A DNA stretch of 64,000 bases from Burkholderia humptydooensis (GTDB taxonomy: Bacteria > Pseudomonadota > Gammaproteobacteria > Burkholderiales > Burkholderiaceae): the NCBI RefSeq assembly GCF_001513745.1, contig NZ_CP013382.1, positions 2,728,001 through 2,792,000 of the forward strand, in the 5' to 3' direction. Position numbers and translations under genes: made by a program. The notes under the pieces were generated by a model, which worked only from the letters and a program-made list of their open reading frames with translations, made no database searches and was not told where the DNA came from. Positions 36,395 through 45,596 of this stretch are shown in pieces. Within the stretch, counting starts at the first letter, position 1; every line of letters starts with the position of its first letter.

Positions 36395-37171
36395 TCAGGC
36401 CGGATCGAGGCTCGTTTCGTTGACGGCCGCGCGCAGCGCGATCATCGCGGTGCGCGCGCCGTCCGCGTCGCGGCCGTCGATCGCCGCGACGAGCTTCGCC
36501 GCCGCGTCGCGGATCGCTTCGTTGCGCTCCTGCAGCATCGCCGCGTCGAGGTCGATCGCCATCACGCCCGCGCGGGCGACTTCGGCCATCTGCCGGATGA
36601 ACTGATTGCGGCTCGCCTCGACGATCGACGCATGCAGCAGCTCGAGCGCGCGGCGCAACGCGTCGGGCTCGACCGCGTCGTGCAGCGCCGCATGCGCGGC
36701 GCGCACCGCGCGGCGCTGCGTCTCGTCCGAATGCACGGCCACCTGCGCGGCCGCCTCCGGCTCGATCAGGTCGCACATCGCGGCGACGTCGAGCAGGAAG
36801 TCCGTGTCCGACGCGATCCGCATCCGCCACTGCATCACGTGATCGTCGAAGAGCCGCCATTCGCTGCGCGGCGTGAGGCGCGTGCCCGCTTTCGTCCGCG
36901 CATGCAGCATCCGCCGCGCGGTCAGCATGCGCGTGACCTCGCGCATCACCGAGCGCGGCACGCCGAGCTCGCGCGCGAGCACGTCCTGCGGCGGCAGCAG
37001 GCCGGACGTGTATTCGCCGTCGACGATGCGCGTGACGAGCTCGTCGAGCACGCGCTGCACGCGCGGGGACGCCTTCAGCGAGCGGCGCTCGGCCGCGTCG
37101 CCGAACGGTCTTGCCGGCGTGCGCGCCGGGTTCAGGAGATGGTTGCTATCTAAGGAGTTCATCGTACTCAT
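36395..37171 (-). CDS. GntR-family regulator (FadR subfamily, FCD domain)
   Basis: 258 residues from the ATG at 37171 (MSTMNSL); an ATG at 37162 is nearly as good. The winged HTH is at about 35-105 (RVLDELVTRIVDGEYTSGLLPPQDVLARELGVPRSVMREV). An FCD-type helical effector domain follows with DVAAMCDLIEPEAAAQVAV, the likely metal or acid ligand Asp/His positions and LHASIVEASRN. FCD regulators usually sense an organic acid and repress a catabolic operon. Here it lies 498 bp downstream of the mlrC-like gene, in the same orientation. Confidence 0.88.
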   Translation of the reverse strand: MSTMNSLDSNHLLNPARTPARPFGDAAERRSLKASPRVQRVLDELVTRIVDGEYTSGLLPPQDVLARELGVPRSVMREVTRMLTARRMLHARTKAGTRLTPRSEWRLFDDHVMQWRMRIASDTDFLLDVAAMCDLIEPEAAAQVAVHSDETQRRAVRAAHAALHDAVEPDALRRALELLHASIVEASRNQFIRQMAEVARAGVMAIDLDAAMLQERNEAIRDAAAKLVAAIDGRDADGARTAMIALRAAVNETSLDPA

Positions 37172-37669
37172 CCATGTGCGCAATGGGGTCCTTCGCTGAA
37201 AACGGAAGGCGCGACGACGTGAACGCATCCGCAACGCGACAAAGGCATGCGAAAGCGGGATCGGCTGCGGCGCTCGCTGCCTCGGGAATAAAAAGCGCGA
37301 CCGGAGCGTGTTCCGATCGCAAGGCCACTGCCGCTGACAACCGGGCCACCAGGCGGCAGATGGAGCACGACGCGCGCAGTGCGCGTCGTGACAATCGAAC
37401 CGATGCGGCCGGATGGGGCGCCGGCCGCGAAAGCGCGAAGCTCGGGCGAGCGGCGCGCGCGCACCGCGTCCGGACGCTCGCCGCGCCCGGACGCCTGCCT
37501 CGTGAAACGCAACGCGCCGCACCGTCGCGGCGGCACGCGCGCGACGAGGCATGGACGTTGCCGTACAATGCCGACAACCATGATGGGGGCTTCGCTGAAA
37601 GTCTTCCGTGGTCAGGCCGCAGCAGGCATTGGCGCACCTTGCGCGGCTGCTCGCCTCAATGCATCCGTC
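37172..37669. other. 498-bp gap between the M81 gene and gntR
   Basis: No convincing gene; frames here are GC-driven and lack ribosome sites. The notable structure is the inverted repeat at 37366-37390. The gntR promoter should lie here. Confidence 0.55.
37366..37390. promoter_or_regulatory. Perfect 10-bp inverted repeat upstream of gntR
   Basis: CACGACGCGC and GCGCGTCGTG flank a 5-nt spacer (GCAGT), about 195 bp upstream of the gntR start. It could be an autoregulatory operator or the hairpin end of the mlrC transcript; a T-run is absent. Confidence 0.45.
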
Positions 37670-39208
37670 CTATATCCGCATCTCTCCCGTGATCCCGTCC
37701 GCATGCGGCGCGCGCCGCCCGCCGCAGCCGAAGAACGGCGCGCCGCAAGGGCTCGTGCGCATTCCGTCGGCAAGCGACGTCCAGCGCAGGTCGGCCGGGT
37801 CGGCGGCCATCCAGCCGCCCGCTTTCGCGATCAGCACGCAATCTGCGATCGCATCGAAATCCGCCCGAAAATGAACGGAACTCTTGTTGACCAGGATCTT
37901 CATCGTCTCGGGCGCGACGCCCGCGATCCGATAGAAGCTCCGGTCGGACATCTGCACGCGCGCCGACGTGACGACGACGCGCACGTCGGCGATCCGCAGG
38001 CACGCGGTCGGGCCGAGCTCGAACGTCGCGCCCTTGAGCATCGGGCCGTCGCAGTGGCAGCGGCCGTTCGACAGCGACTCGACGCGAAACGTCCCGGTAA
38101 ACGGCAGCCCGCTGTCCGCGCCGAGCGTGACCTCGACCGACGCGCCTGGCCCCGCCGCGTGCGCCGCGCACGCAGCCGCCGGATCGAAGAAGAGCCCGAG
38201 CGCCGCGTCCGGCGCGCGGTGCCTGACGAGCGCGTGCAACAGCCCCGTCGTGTTCGAGCCGCCGCCCGCGCCCGGGTTGTCCTGCGTGTCGGCGATCACG
38301 ACCGGCTTGCGCGCGCGGCGCGCGATCCGGATCGCCTCGGCCACCGCGTCGTCCGCCGACATGAAGCGCACCGTCCACTCCGACTCGGTCGACACGACGT
38401 GCTCGTACAGCGCGTCGACCGCGCGCGCGAGCTGGACAGGGTCCGCGCCGTAGCCCCAGATCGTCGGCCCGCATTCGGAGAAGTCCGCGGCCGGAAAGCC
38501 CGGCGCGAACGACAGCGACCGCACGCTGCCCGTCTCCAGCCGCGCGAGCAGCCGGAACAGGCTCTTCGACGGCTCGAGCGACGTGCACATCGCGTTGACC
38601 GGAATCAGGAACGGCACGCGCCGCGCGCTGCGAAAATGGCGATGGCGGCCGCGCCTGCCGAGCAGCGCGTCGAGCAGCGCGACCGCGCGGCGCCCGGTGT
38701 CCGCCATGTCGACATGCGGATACGTGCGGTACGTGACGAGGCCGTCCGCGCTGTCGAGCATCTGCTGCGTGACGTTCGCGTGCAGATCGAGCGACGCGAC
38801 GATCGGCACGCGCGCGCCCACTGTCTCGCGCAGCCGGCGCAGCAGCTCGCCTTCGCCGTCGTCATGGCGCTCGGTCGCCATTGCGCCGTGCAGGTCGACG
38901 TAGATGCCGTCGGCATCGCGCCGCTTCGCGGCGTCGACGATCTCGCCCGCGATCCGCTCGAACGCAACCGTTTCGACGCGGCCCGACGGCGTCGCGTCGG
39001 CCCAGATGGCGGGCAGCGCGACGTGGCCGGCATCGTCGAGCGCCGCGAGCGCGCCCGCGACGGGCAGGTTCATGCGCTTGAGCCGGCCGATCTCGGCGCC
39101 GCGCGACAGCGGATAGCGGCCGCCGTCCGCCGCGAAGCTCGCGTAGGTCGCCTTGCTCGGTGCGAACGTGTTGGACTCGTGCCGGAACCCGGCAACCAGA
39201 ATCTTCAT
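37670..39208 (-). CDS. M81 family (MlrC-like) metallopeptidase
   Basis: 512 residues from the ATG at 39208, overlapping the MFS stop as ATGA. The N-terminus MKILVAGFRHESNTFAPSKATY and GIYVDLHGAMATERHDDGEGELL, SLDLHANVTQ and ADTQDNPGAGGGSNTTGLL are the M81 signatures. The His/Asp residues of DLHGAM, DLHAN and DTQDNPG are the probable zinc and active-site ligands. MlrC from Sphingomonas degrades linearised microcystin, but most relatives have other, unknown substrates. Coupling to an MFS anion symporter and a FadR-type regulator suggests uptake and cleavage of a small amide or acid. Confidence 0.9.
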   Translation of the reverse strand: MKILVAGFRHESNTFAPSKATYASFAADGGRYPLSRGAEIGRLKRMNLPVAGALAALDDAGHVALPAIWADATPSGRVETVAFERIAGEIVDAAKRRDADGIYVDLHGAMATERHDDGEGELLRRLRETVGARVPIVASLDLHANVTQQMLDSADGLVTYRTYPHVDMADTGRRAVALLDALLGRRGRHRHFRSARRVPFLIPVNAMCTSLEPSKSLFRLLARLETGSVRSLSFAPGFPAADFSECGPTIWGYGADPVQLARAVDALYEHVVSTESEWTVRFMSADDAVAEAIRIARRARKPVVIADTQDNPGAGGGSNTTGLLHALVRHRAPDAALGLFFDPAAACAAHAAGPGASVEVTLGADSGLPFTGTFRVESLSNGRCHCDGPMLKGATFELGPTACLRIADVRVVVTSARVQMSDRSFYRIAGVAPETMKILVNKSSVHFRADFDAIADCVLIAKAGGWMAADPADLRWTSLADGMRTSPCGAPFFGCGGRRAPHADGITGEMRI

Positions 39209-40512
39209 GACGCGGCGGCGCTCCACTGGTTCGCGTCGACGCGGTTCGCGAGCAGCACGATCGCGCCCGCGACGAACAGCGCGGCCATCACCATCAGCCC
39301 GGCCTGCAGGCTGCCCGTTGCGGTCTTGATCCAGCCGATGACCGTCGGGCTCACGAAGCCGCCGAACAGGCCGATCGAATTGATGAGCGCGATGCCGCCC
39401 GCGGCGACGTCGCCCCTCAGGTAAGCGACGGGAATCGCCCAGAACACCGCGTACGACGCATACATCAGCGCGGTCGCCGCGACGAGCGCGACCATCGCGA
39501 CGACGAACCGGTCGCCCGCGAGCACGTTGCCCGCCAGCGCGGCCGCGCTCAGCAGCAGCGCGATCGCGCTGTGCCGGCGCCGCTCGCGGCGCTTGTCGGA
39601 CAGCCGGCCGATCACCAGCATCGCGACGATCGCCGCGAGATACGGCAGCGCGGTCAGCGCGCCAATGTGCAGCAGGTTCTCCACGCCCGCGCTGCGCAAG
39701 AGCGTCGGCAGCCAGAAGCTGATCGCGTAGAGACCGCAGATGATCGCGAAATAGGAAAACGCCATCGCATGGATTCGTGGATCTTTCAGGACCTCGCGAA
39801 ACGCCGTGTGCCGGCTCGCCGCGCACGGCGCCGAAGCGAGTTCGCACAGCAGGATCGCCCTCTCGTTCTCGCTCAGCCACTTCGCGTCGGCCGGCCGCTC
39901 GCTCAGCGTGAAGAACAGCACGACGCCGAGCAGCACGGCGGGCAATCCTTCGAGCAGAAACAGCCACTGCCAGCCGGCCAGACCGTGCGCGCCCGCGAGC
40001 TGCGTCATGACGAGCATCGACACCGGCCCGCCGATCACCGCGCCGACGGGCCCCGCGCACAGCAGCATCGCCGTCGCGCGCGCCATGCGCGCCTGCGGGT
40101 ACCAGCGGGTCAGACAGAACAGCATGCCGGGGGCGAAGCCCGCCTCGAACACGCCGAGCAGAAAACGCAAAACGTAGAACGTCGTCACGTGGGTGGCGAA
40201 CATCGTCGCGATCGACGTCAAACCCCACAACACCATGATGCGGCTCAGCGTGAGCCGCGCGCCGACACGGGTCAGCCGCAGATTGCTCGGCACCTCGAAC
40301 GCGATGTAGCCGAGAAAGAAGATTCCGGCGCCGAGGCCGTACACGGCCTCGCTCCATCCGAGGTCCGTCTGCATCGCGAGCTTCGCGAAACTGATGTTGA
40401 CGCGATCGATATAGGCCGTGACGTAACAGACTGCGAAAAACCCGAGGATGCGGATGTCGACCTTTCGATAGATTCGCGAGCGCGCGTTTCCGGATGCGTT
40501 CTGTTCTCTCAT
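39205..40512 (-). CDS. MFS transporter, anion:cation symporter (phthalate/tartrate permease) type
   Basis: 435 residues with twelve predicted helices. MREQNASG then YRKVDIRILGFFAVCYVTAYIDRVNISFAKLAMQTDLG is the ACS-family start (DRVNI motif in helix 1). GIFFLGYIAFEVPSNL, RFLLGVFEAGFAPGML and LTRWYPQARMARATAM follow. Such permeases import organic anions with protons or sodium. It begins the operon that continues with the M81 gene through an ATGA overlap, divergent from a LysR gene 128 bp away. Confidence 0.92.
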   Translation of the reverse strand: MREQNASGNARSRIYRKVDIRILGFFAVCYVTAYIDRVNISFAKLAMQTDLGWSEAVYGLGAGIFFLGYIAFEVPSNLRLTRVGARLTLSRIMVLWGLTSIATMFATHVTTFYVLRFLLGVFEAGFAPGMLFCLTRWYPQARMARATAMLLCAGPVGAVIGGPVSMLVMTQLAGAHGLAGWQWLFLLEGLPAVLLGVVLFFTLSERPADAKWLSENERAILLCELASAPCAASRHTAFREVLKDPRIHAMAFSYFAIICGLYAISFWLPTLLRSAGVENLLHIGALTALPYLAAIVAMLVIGRLSDKRRERRRHSAIALLLSAAALAGNVLAGDRFVVAMVALVAATALMYASYAVFWAIPVAYLRGDVAAGGIALINSIGLFGGFVSPTVIGWIKTATGSLQAGLMVMAALFVAGAIVLLANRVDANQWSAAAS

Positions 40513-40574
40513 ATGGCCCGTATTGGAATCTGCCTGCGCGTACTCCTGCGCTCATTTATCGTGGCCATTATCTC

Positions 40575-40585
40575 CATACTGTATG
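40575..40585. promoter_or_regulatory. Short palindrome in the MFS-lysR divergent promoter
   Basis: CATAC-T-GTATG is a perfect 5-1-5 inverted repeat in the 128-bp gap between the divergent genes, where a LysR-type regulator normally binds a T-N11-A core. It contains an interrupted dyad of suitable symmetry but is short. Confidence 0.4.
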
Positions 40586-40640
40586 ATCCCAGTGACAGCA
40601 ACTTTGGTGTACAGCCGTTGCTTTGCAAGGCAACAAGCGT

Positions 40641-41555
40641 ATGGATCAATCGTTTCAGGTCAACCTCAACCGTCTTCGCTATTTCCACGCGATCCTCGAA
40701 CACGGATCGATCCGCGCGGCGGCGGAACGGCTGAACACCGCGCCCTCCGTCGTCAGCCGGCAATTGCAGTTGCTCGAGAGCGAAATCGGCGCGCCGCTGT
40801 TCGAGCGCCGCCAGCACGGCATGATCGCGACCGAAGCCGCCGCTCTCCTCGTCGAATACACGCACGCGTGCCGAATCGGACTAGAGCAGTTCCACGAATC
40901 GCTGCACGGCGAATTGCGCGGGCGCGTCGAAATCGCGCTGACGGTCGGCTATGTCGAAGACCTGATGGATTCCGTCATCACCCGTTTTTTACATCGACAT
41001 CCGCACGTATCGGTCGCATTGAACGTGCGCTCCGCGGACGACGTCGTAGATGACGTATTACGCAAACGTGCGCATATCGGCCTCACGTACAATCCTTCGT
41101 TGCCGCCGGAAATTCGCGAATGCTTGAGCGTCGCGCATCCGACGTTTCTCGCGGTCGCGCCCGATCATCCGCTAGTGAAGCGCGGCGAGCCGCTCGAATT
41201 GCGCGATGCGGTGCGCTATCCGCTCGCGCTGATGCCTGCGCCGTATTACGGCGTCGGGCAGATTGTGCATACCGTCGCGCACGCGGAGAACATTCCGCTT
41301 GCGCCGCGGCTCGTCACGAACTCGGTGCCCGCGATGCGGCGTTTCGTGCGTTCGGGCAACGGCGTCGCGTTTCTCACGCATCTGTTGATCGAAGACGATG
41401 TCCAACGCGGCGAGATCGTCGCGCTGCGCATGCGCAACCCGCTGTTCAACTTGCCTTGCGGCAAGGTGCTCGTTCACAACGAGCGCGCGTTGCCGCGCGC
41501 GGCGAACGAGATCCTCGCGCGCATCGTGCGGGATTTGCCGTCGTTCAAGTCTTGA
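40641..41555 (+). CDS. LysR-type transcriptional regulator
   Basis: 304 residues from the ATG at 40641 (MDQSFQVNLNRLRYFHAI). The winged HTH runs to about residue 75 (GSIRAAAERLNTAPSVVSRQLQLLESEIGAPLFERRQHG). The effector domain contains VALNVRSADDVVDDVLRKRAHIGLTY and PHPLVKRGEPL-like DHPLVKRGEPLELRD. It is divergent from the MFS/M81 operon, the classic arrangement for a LysR activator of its neighbour. With the GntR protein, the unit has two regulators. The base composition is somewhat less GC-rich at its 5' end. Confidence 0.92.
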   Translation: MDQSFQVNLNRLRYFHAILEHGSIRAAAERLNTAPSVVSRQLQLLESEIGAPLFERRQHGMIATEAAALLVEYTHACRIGLEQFHESLHGELRGRVEIALTVGYVEDLMDSVITRFLHRHPHVSVALNVRSADDVVDDVLRKRAHIGLTYNPSLPPEIRECLSVAHPTFLAVAPDHPLVKRGEPLELRDAVRYPLALMPAPYYGVGQIVHTVAHAENIPLAPRLVTNSVPAMRRFVRSGNGVAFLTHLLIEDDVQRGEIVALRMRNPLFNLPCGKVLVHNERALPRAANEILARIVRDLPSFKS

Positions 41556-42658
41556 CGCGGCGCGGCGCCCGCGCGGCGCGTTGTTTCCGGCCGACGGCGT
41601 TGCACATCGCACATCGCGCTTTCACATGCCGGGCGACCTCGTCCGCCCGCCGGCGCGCGGCGTCGTCCAGATCCGACGCGCTGAGCAACGGACTCTTGCG
41701 CACCTCGACCGTCGGGCTGACGTCCGGGGGCAACGCCGTCTTCTTCTTTTTGGCCTCGTTCGCTTCTTCCGATTCGATCTTCTGCACCTTCGCGTGCATC
41801 CAGCGGATGCGCGGCGCGGCACTGTCCAGCTCGATGCAGTCGACCCACTCGACGGTCGAATCGCCGCAGATCAGCGCCGAATCGGGATGGGCGAGATCAT
41901 CTTCGGTCTCGATGACGTGAAAGCAGCTCTGCGCCTGAAACGATGTCGAGAGTCTCTGCGTCTCGCCTTTCTCCGAATGCACGTCGCCAAGCGCGCTGAT
42001 GCCGCGAAAAATGCCCGCGAGCTGCCGGGTCGCGAGCGTCAGGTTGTCGCTTCCGTAAGCGCCCTCCGAACAGTCGTCGATCGCCTCGGCGAACGCGCGC
42101 CGCTCGATCAGCACGCTCGACGGCGTCTTGTCGAGCAGGCACGCGATCGGCTGCGCGAATTGCGAGAGAAACGCCGAAGACATTTGAGCCGCCGTGCTGC
42201 ACCGCGAGCGTCATCGCGCCGGCGATGGTCCGATGCAGGCCGAGACTCGACGTCGGCGCGCCGACGTCGTACGCGTCGATCGTCTTGCGCCGGATCTCGC
42301 CGCGCGATGCCGCCATCATCCGCATGCTCATGCGCTCGATGCGCGCCGCGTCGGGCTGCACGAACGGCTCGACGAACGCCTGCGGCCCGATTTCGACGCA
42401 CCGCTCGCGCAAGCCGTGGTCGAGCGGATCGTCCGCCAGTTCGCGATAGACGTACAGGTAAGCGTCGACTTCGCCGCTGCCGACGGGTTGCAGATTCAAT
42501 TCCAGAAGCAGCACGTGCGCGAAGCGCGCTTCCGCCACGTCCGCTTCAGGCGCGAGGAGCGGGGATCGGAGAAACGATCGCGTGAGCGACGACAGCGTCG
42601 CGCTGACCGTGACGCCGTCGATTTGCAGATCGGGGCGTTTCTGGCAGACGCAGCGCAC
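41545..42658 (-). pseudogene. Frameshifted conserved hypothetical gene (two overlapping frames)
   Basis: A minus-strand frame opens with GTG at 42658 (RCVCQKRPDLQIDGVTVS...) and reads as protein to about QHGGS near 42190. Beyond that its translation turns into Arg/Ala-rich shadow sequence. A second frame, shifted by +1, begins with ATG at 42183 (MSSAFLSQFAQPIACLLDK) and continues to 41545 with a natural composition and a KKKK-rich stretch. Together they would give about 370 residues. The simplest reading is one gene with a single-base indel near 42183-42195; two overlapping genes are possible. No family is recognised. The end overlaps lysR by 11 bp in the convergent orientation. Confidence 0.5.
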
Positions 42659-42872
42659 GCGACGTAAGCGCCAGGATGGACGAAGCGGATATTTACGTCA
42701 CGGATGCTTGTTTAAATCGCGCGCCGAGACGGACATTCGACTCGGCGAAATCAACAACGCACGCGATTGGCCCGATTTTCAATACGATTTGTGCAAATGC
42801 CGGCGCAAGCCATATATTGAAAAGTCGGCTCGCCGGTTCGATTCGAGGCCGCCCGTCACGAAGGAGCACGCG

Positions 42873-43145
42873 ATGCGGATATTCGATGCGATCGCCCTGC
42901 TGTTCTCGCGCGCCGCCGGCAGGCGCACGCGCTCCGCTCATTCCGCCTTCGCGCACGCGGCGCGCGGCGCGTGTCCGTCGCGCCGCGTGCGCGAAGGCCG
43001 GGCGCACGGCGCGCCCCCCCGGCATCCGACGCCGGCTTCGCGCACGCGCGAGCCGTTCGAGATCCGGCGGCCCGAACGGTTCGGCGTCGGCGACTTCGAG
43101 CCCGGTTCGTCGAACGCGCCCGAAGCGGGCGGCATCAAGCTGTGA
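42873..43145 (+). CDS. Small basic hypothetical protein
   Basis: 90 residues from the ATG at 42873 with a strong GAAGGAGC site. MRIFDAIALLFSRAAGRRTRSA is a short hydrophobic/basic start, then an Arg/Pro/His-rich middle and a tail FGVGDFEPGSSNAPEAGG. No family is recognised. It ends 7 bp before the next gene, which suggests co-transcription. The upstream region (42659-42872) is relatively AT-rich and may be its promoter. Confidence 0.55.
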   Translation: MRIFDAIALLFSRAAGRRTRSAHSAFAHAARGACPSRRVREGRAHGAPPRHPTPASRTREPFEIRRPERFGVGDFEPGSSNAPEAGGIKL

Positions 43146-43152
43146 GCGCGCG

Positions 43153-43530
43153 ATGGCCACCCGCAAGACACCCGCCCGCAAGCAGGCCCCGCGCGAGACC
43201 GCGCACCGCCCGCCCGCGTCCGGCCGCAAGCGCGCCCGCGCCGCGCAGGAAAAGTCCGGCCGCTACTGGTCGAGCGACGTGACGGAGCACAGCCACGCGC
43301 TCGATCTCGAACCCGACGTCTTCAAGTCCGACGACCCCGAAGCGATCGCGCAATCGCTGAAGCGCTCCGCGCTCGACAGCACGCGACGCAAGGCGAATCC
43401 GTTCCAGTCGGCAATGTCGATGCTCAATTTCTACATGAACCGCGCGGGCCGGAATCTTACGAAAACGCGCCGGACGACGCTCGAGCGCGCGAAGAAGAAG
43501 CTGCGCGAAGCATTCGGCCGCAAACCCTGA
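43153..43530 (+). CDS. DUF3175-like small basic protein
   Basis: 125 residues. The first 35 are Arg/Lys/Pro-rich and look disordered. The conserved part has SGRYWSSDVTEHSHALDLEPDVFKSD, DPEAIAQSLKRSA and NPFQSAMSMLNFYMNRAGRNL, the pattern I know as DUF3175. The lysine-rich C-terminus (RAKKKLREAFGRKP) could bind nucleic acid. It has no clear ribosome site of its own and follows the previous gene by 7 bp. The function is unknown. Confidence 0.75.
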   Translation: MATRKTPARKQAPRETAHRPPASGRKRARAAQEKSGRYWSSDVTEHSHALDLEPDVFKSDDPEAIAQSLKRSALDSTRRKANPFQSAMSMLNFYMNRAGRNLTKTRRTTLERAKKKLREAFGRKP

Positions 43531-43559
43531 CGCGCGCCGTCCGCGCGTTCGCCGCAGGT

Positions 43560-45038
43560 TCAAGGCGGCGCGCGGCGGCGCAATTCCGCGGGCGGGATCT
43601 TCATCGCCTGCCGGTACTTCGTGACGGTGCGGCGCGCAAGCACGATCCCGCGCCCCGCGAGACGCTGCGCGAGCGCGACGTCCGACAGCGGATCGACCGC
43701 CTGCTCGGCCGCGATCATGTCGCGGATCAGCACCTTCGCGGCGGCGGCCGAGCACGCGCCCTTGCCCGCCGCCTCGAGCTTGCGCGGAAAGAAGTGCTTG
43801 AACTCGAACGTGCCGTGCGGCGTCGCCATGTACTTGTTGCCGGTCGCGCGCGAGATCGTCGATTCGTGCAGGCCGAGCTCGTCGGCGATGTCGCGCAGCA
43901 CGAGCGGCTTCAGCGCGATCTCGCCGTAGCGGAAGAAATCGCGCTGGCGCGCGACGATGCACTCGCCGACGCGGCGGATCGTGTCGAAGCGCTTCCGCGC
44001 GTTGCGGATCAGCCAGCGCGCTTCCTGCAGTTGCTGGCCGAGCGGCGACTGATTCGAGCCGCTCGATTGCGCGAACAGCTCCGCATAGCGGCGATGAATC
44101 CGCGCGCGCGGCATCACGGCCGGGTTGATCGTGACGATCCATTCGTTGCGCACCTGCCGCACGATCACGTCGGGGACGACGTAGTTGCCCGCCGCGCTGC
44201 CGTACTGGTTGCCGGGGCGCGGATCGAGCCGCCGCACGAGCGCGCATGCGATGTGCAGCGTGCGCGTGTCGCAGCCGATGCGGCGCTGCATCTCGGCCGT
44301 CTCGCGGCGCGCGAGACGCTCGAGATGATGCGCGGCCATCTCCTTCGCGCATTCGACGCCTGGCGTGCCCGCGGGCATCGCATCGAGTTGCAGCAGCAGG
44401 CATTCGGACAGCGAGCGCGCGCCGATGCCCGGCTGATCGAGCGACTGCACGAGCCGCAGCGCGACGAGCAGTTCCTGCTCGGCCGGATGCAGCAGCGGGT
44501 CGGCCGCCGCCGCGAGCTCGGGCAGCGCCTGGCGCAGATAGCCGTCGTCGTCGAGCGCGTCGATGATCATCCGCGCAAGCGTGCGGTCGCGCCGGGTCAA
44601 CTGGCAGAGACGCAGCGCGTCGTGCAGGTGCTCGCGCAGCGTCGGCTCGGCCGTCATCCAGTCGCCGGGCTCGAGATCCGACGCGTCGTCGGCGCGCCGG
44701 TTCGAGCCGCGCGCCGACAGCTCGGCCGTCAGCGACACGTCCTGCCCGACGACTGGCGGCGACGCGTCGCTCGCGAGCGCGCCGTCTTCGCCGTCGGCGT
44801 AGCCGTCGTCCGCCCGCGCGTCCGCTTCGGCGGCGGGCGTCTCGCCCGGCTTGGCCGCAGCCTCGGCGGTATCGTCGTCGGGCGCTTGCACGTCTTCGAG
44901 AAACGGATTGGTATCGAGCGCCTGACGCAGCTCCTGCTGGAATTCGAGCGAAGAAAGCTGGAGCAGGCGCAGCGACTGCTGCAAGCGCGGCGTGAGCGCC
45001 AGGTGTTGACGCATTTGCAACGCGAGCGTGGCGGGCAT
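43560..45038 (-). CDS. rpoN: RNA polymerase sigma-54 factor (RpoN)
   Basis: 492 residues from the ATG at 45038 with an AAGGGAG site. Region I is Gln/Leu-rich (LALQMRQHLALTPRLQQSLRLLQLSSLEFQQEL, residues 5-38), region II is acidic (about 50-120), and region III ends with the HTH and the RpoN box ARRTVTKYRQ at 468-477. The usual box is ARRTVAKYRE, so two positions differ conservatively. It is not flanked by the lptB/hpf/ptsN genes that accompany the housekeeping rpoN, which suggests a second copy. Two sigma-54 activators are encoded at 61.4-64 kb. Confidence 0.95.
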   Translation of the reverse strand: MPATLALQMRQHLALTPRLQQSLRLLQLSSLEFQQELRQALDTNPFLEDVQAPDDDTAEAAAKPGETPAAEADARADDGYADGEDGALASDASPPVVGQDVSLTAELSARGSNRRADDASDLEPGDWMTAEPTLREHLHDALRLCQLTRRDRTLARMIIDALDDDGYLRQALPELAAAADPLLHPAEQELLVALRLVQSLDQPGIGARSLSECLLLQLDAMPAGTPGVECAKEMAAHHLERLARRETAEMQRRIGCDTRTLHIACALVRRLDPRPGNQYGSAAGNYVVPDVIVRQVRNEWIVTINPAVMPRARIHRRYAELFAQSSGSNQSPLGQQLQEARWLIRNARKRFDTIRRVGECIVARQRDFFRYGEIALKPLVLRDIADELGLHESTISRATGNKYMATPHGTFEFKHFFPRKLEAAGKGACSAAAAKVLIRDMIAAEQAVDPLSDVALAQRLAGRGIVLARRTVTKYRQAMKIPPAELRRRAPP

Positions 45039-45206
45039 GCGGAACTCCCTTTCAGGTGGACGTGGATGCCCGGGTCTCCGCAACTTCCATACCCATTTCG
45101 CGTGCGTTGTGCGAACGGGTTTTCGCCACGGGCATGCGGCCGCGCGGACGCGCCGGCCGGCGCTTTTTACAAACGCGTGCGCAAGTTTTGGACCGCGGCG
45201 CGCGCG

Positions 45207-45242
45207 GCCGCGATCCGGGCCGCGATCCGGGCCGTATTCGGG
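45207..45242. repeat. 12-bp tandem repeat, three units, upstream of rpoN
   Basis: GCCGCGATCCGG occurs twice in a row (45207, 45219), followed by the related GCCGTATTCGGG (45231). It lies about 170-205 bp upstream of the rpoN start. Confidence 0.7.
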
Positions 45243-45262
45243 TCGCAGCCGGATTGCATGGG

Positions 45263-45292
45263 GACCGCATCGGGGCCGCGATCGATGCGGTC
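45263..45292. promoter_or_regulatory. 10-bp perfect inverted repeat upstream of rpoN
   Basis: GACCGCATCG (45263-45272) and CGATGCGGTC (45283-45292) flank a 10-nt spacer. One helical turn between the arms fits a dimeric regulator. It sits 21 bp beyond the tandem repeat, about 225 bp from the rpoN start and 305 bp from the DUF4397 start. Confidence 0.5.
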
Positions 45293-45596
45293 GGCTTCGC
45301 CGCATGCCGGCGATTGCCGCGTCGACGCCAACGCGTCCGCGTAGATATTGCCTTTCGCCGCAAAAATTCCATGCATTCGCGCCGCCGCGTGCGCCGCCGC
45401 ATCGACGGGCATGGGCGTTGCTGTCTGCGGGCACCCCGTCGCGCGAGGGGCGGGCACGGCGACCGAGCCTGTTTTCGCCGAACCCATCGACACGTCAACT
45501 TCACCCACGGCGGCGGCGCGACGCGCCAGCAATACCCGCACCGGACGCTGCGAAACGCGCCGCGCCGTGTCGGCCGACCGATACAGAGAGGGAGTC

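Larger units (their letters stand above)
45039..45596. promoter_or_regulatory. 558-bp divergent region between rpoN and the DUF4397 gene
   Basis: No gene is supported. It contains a 12-bp tandem repeat and a 10-bp inverted repeat (listed separately), both closer to the rpoN side. Promoters for both flanking genes must lie here. Confidence 0.55.
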
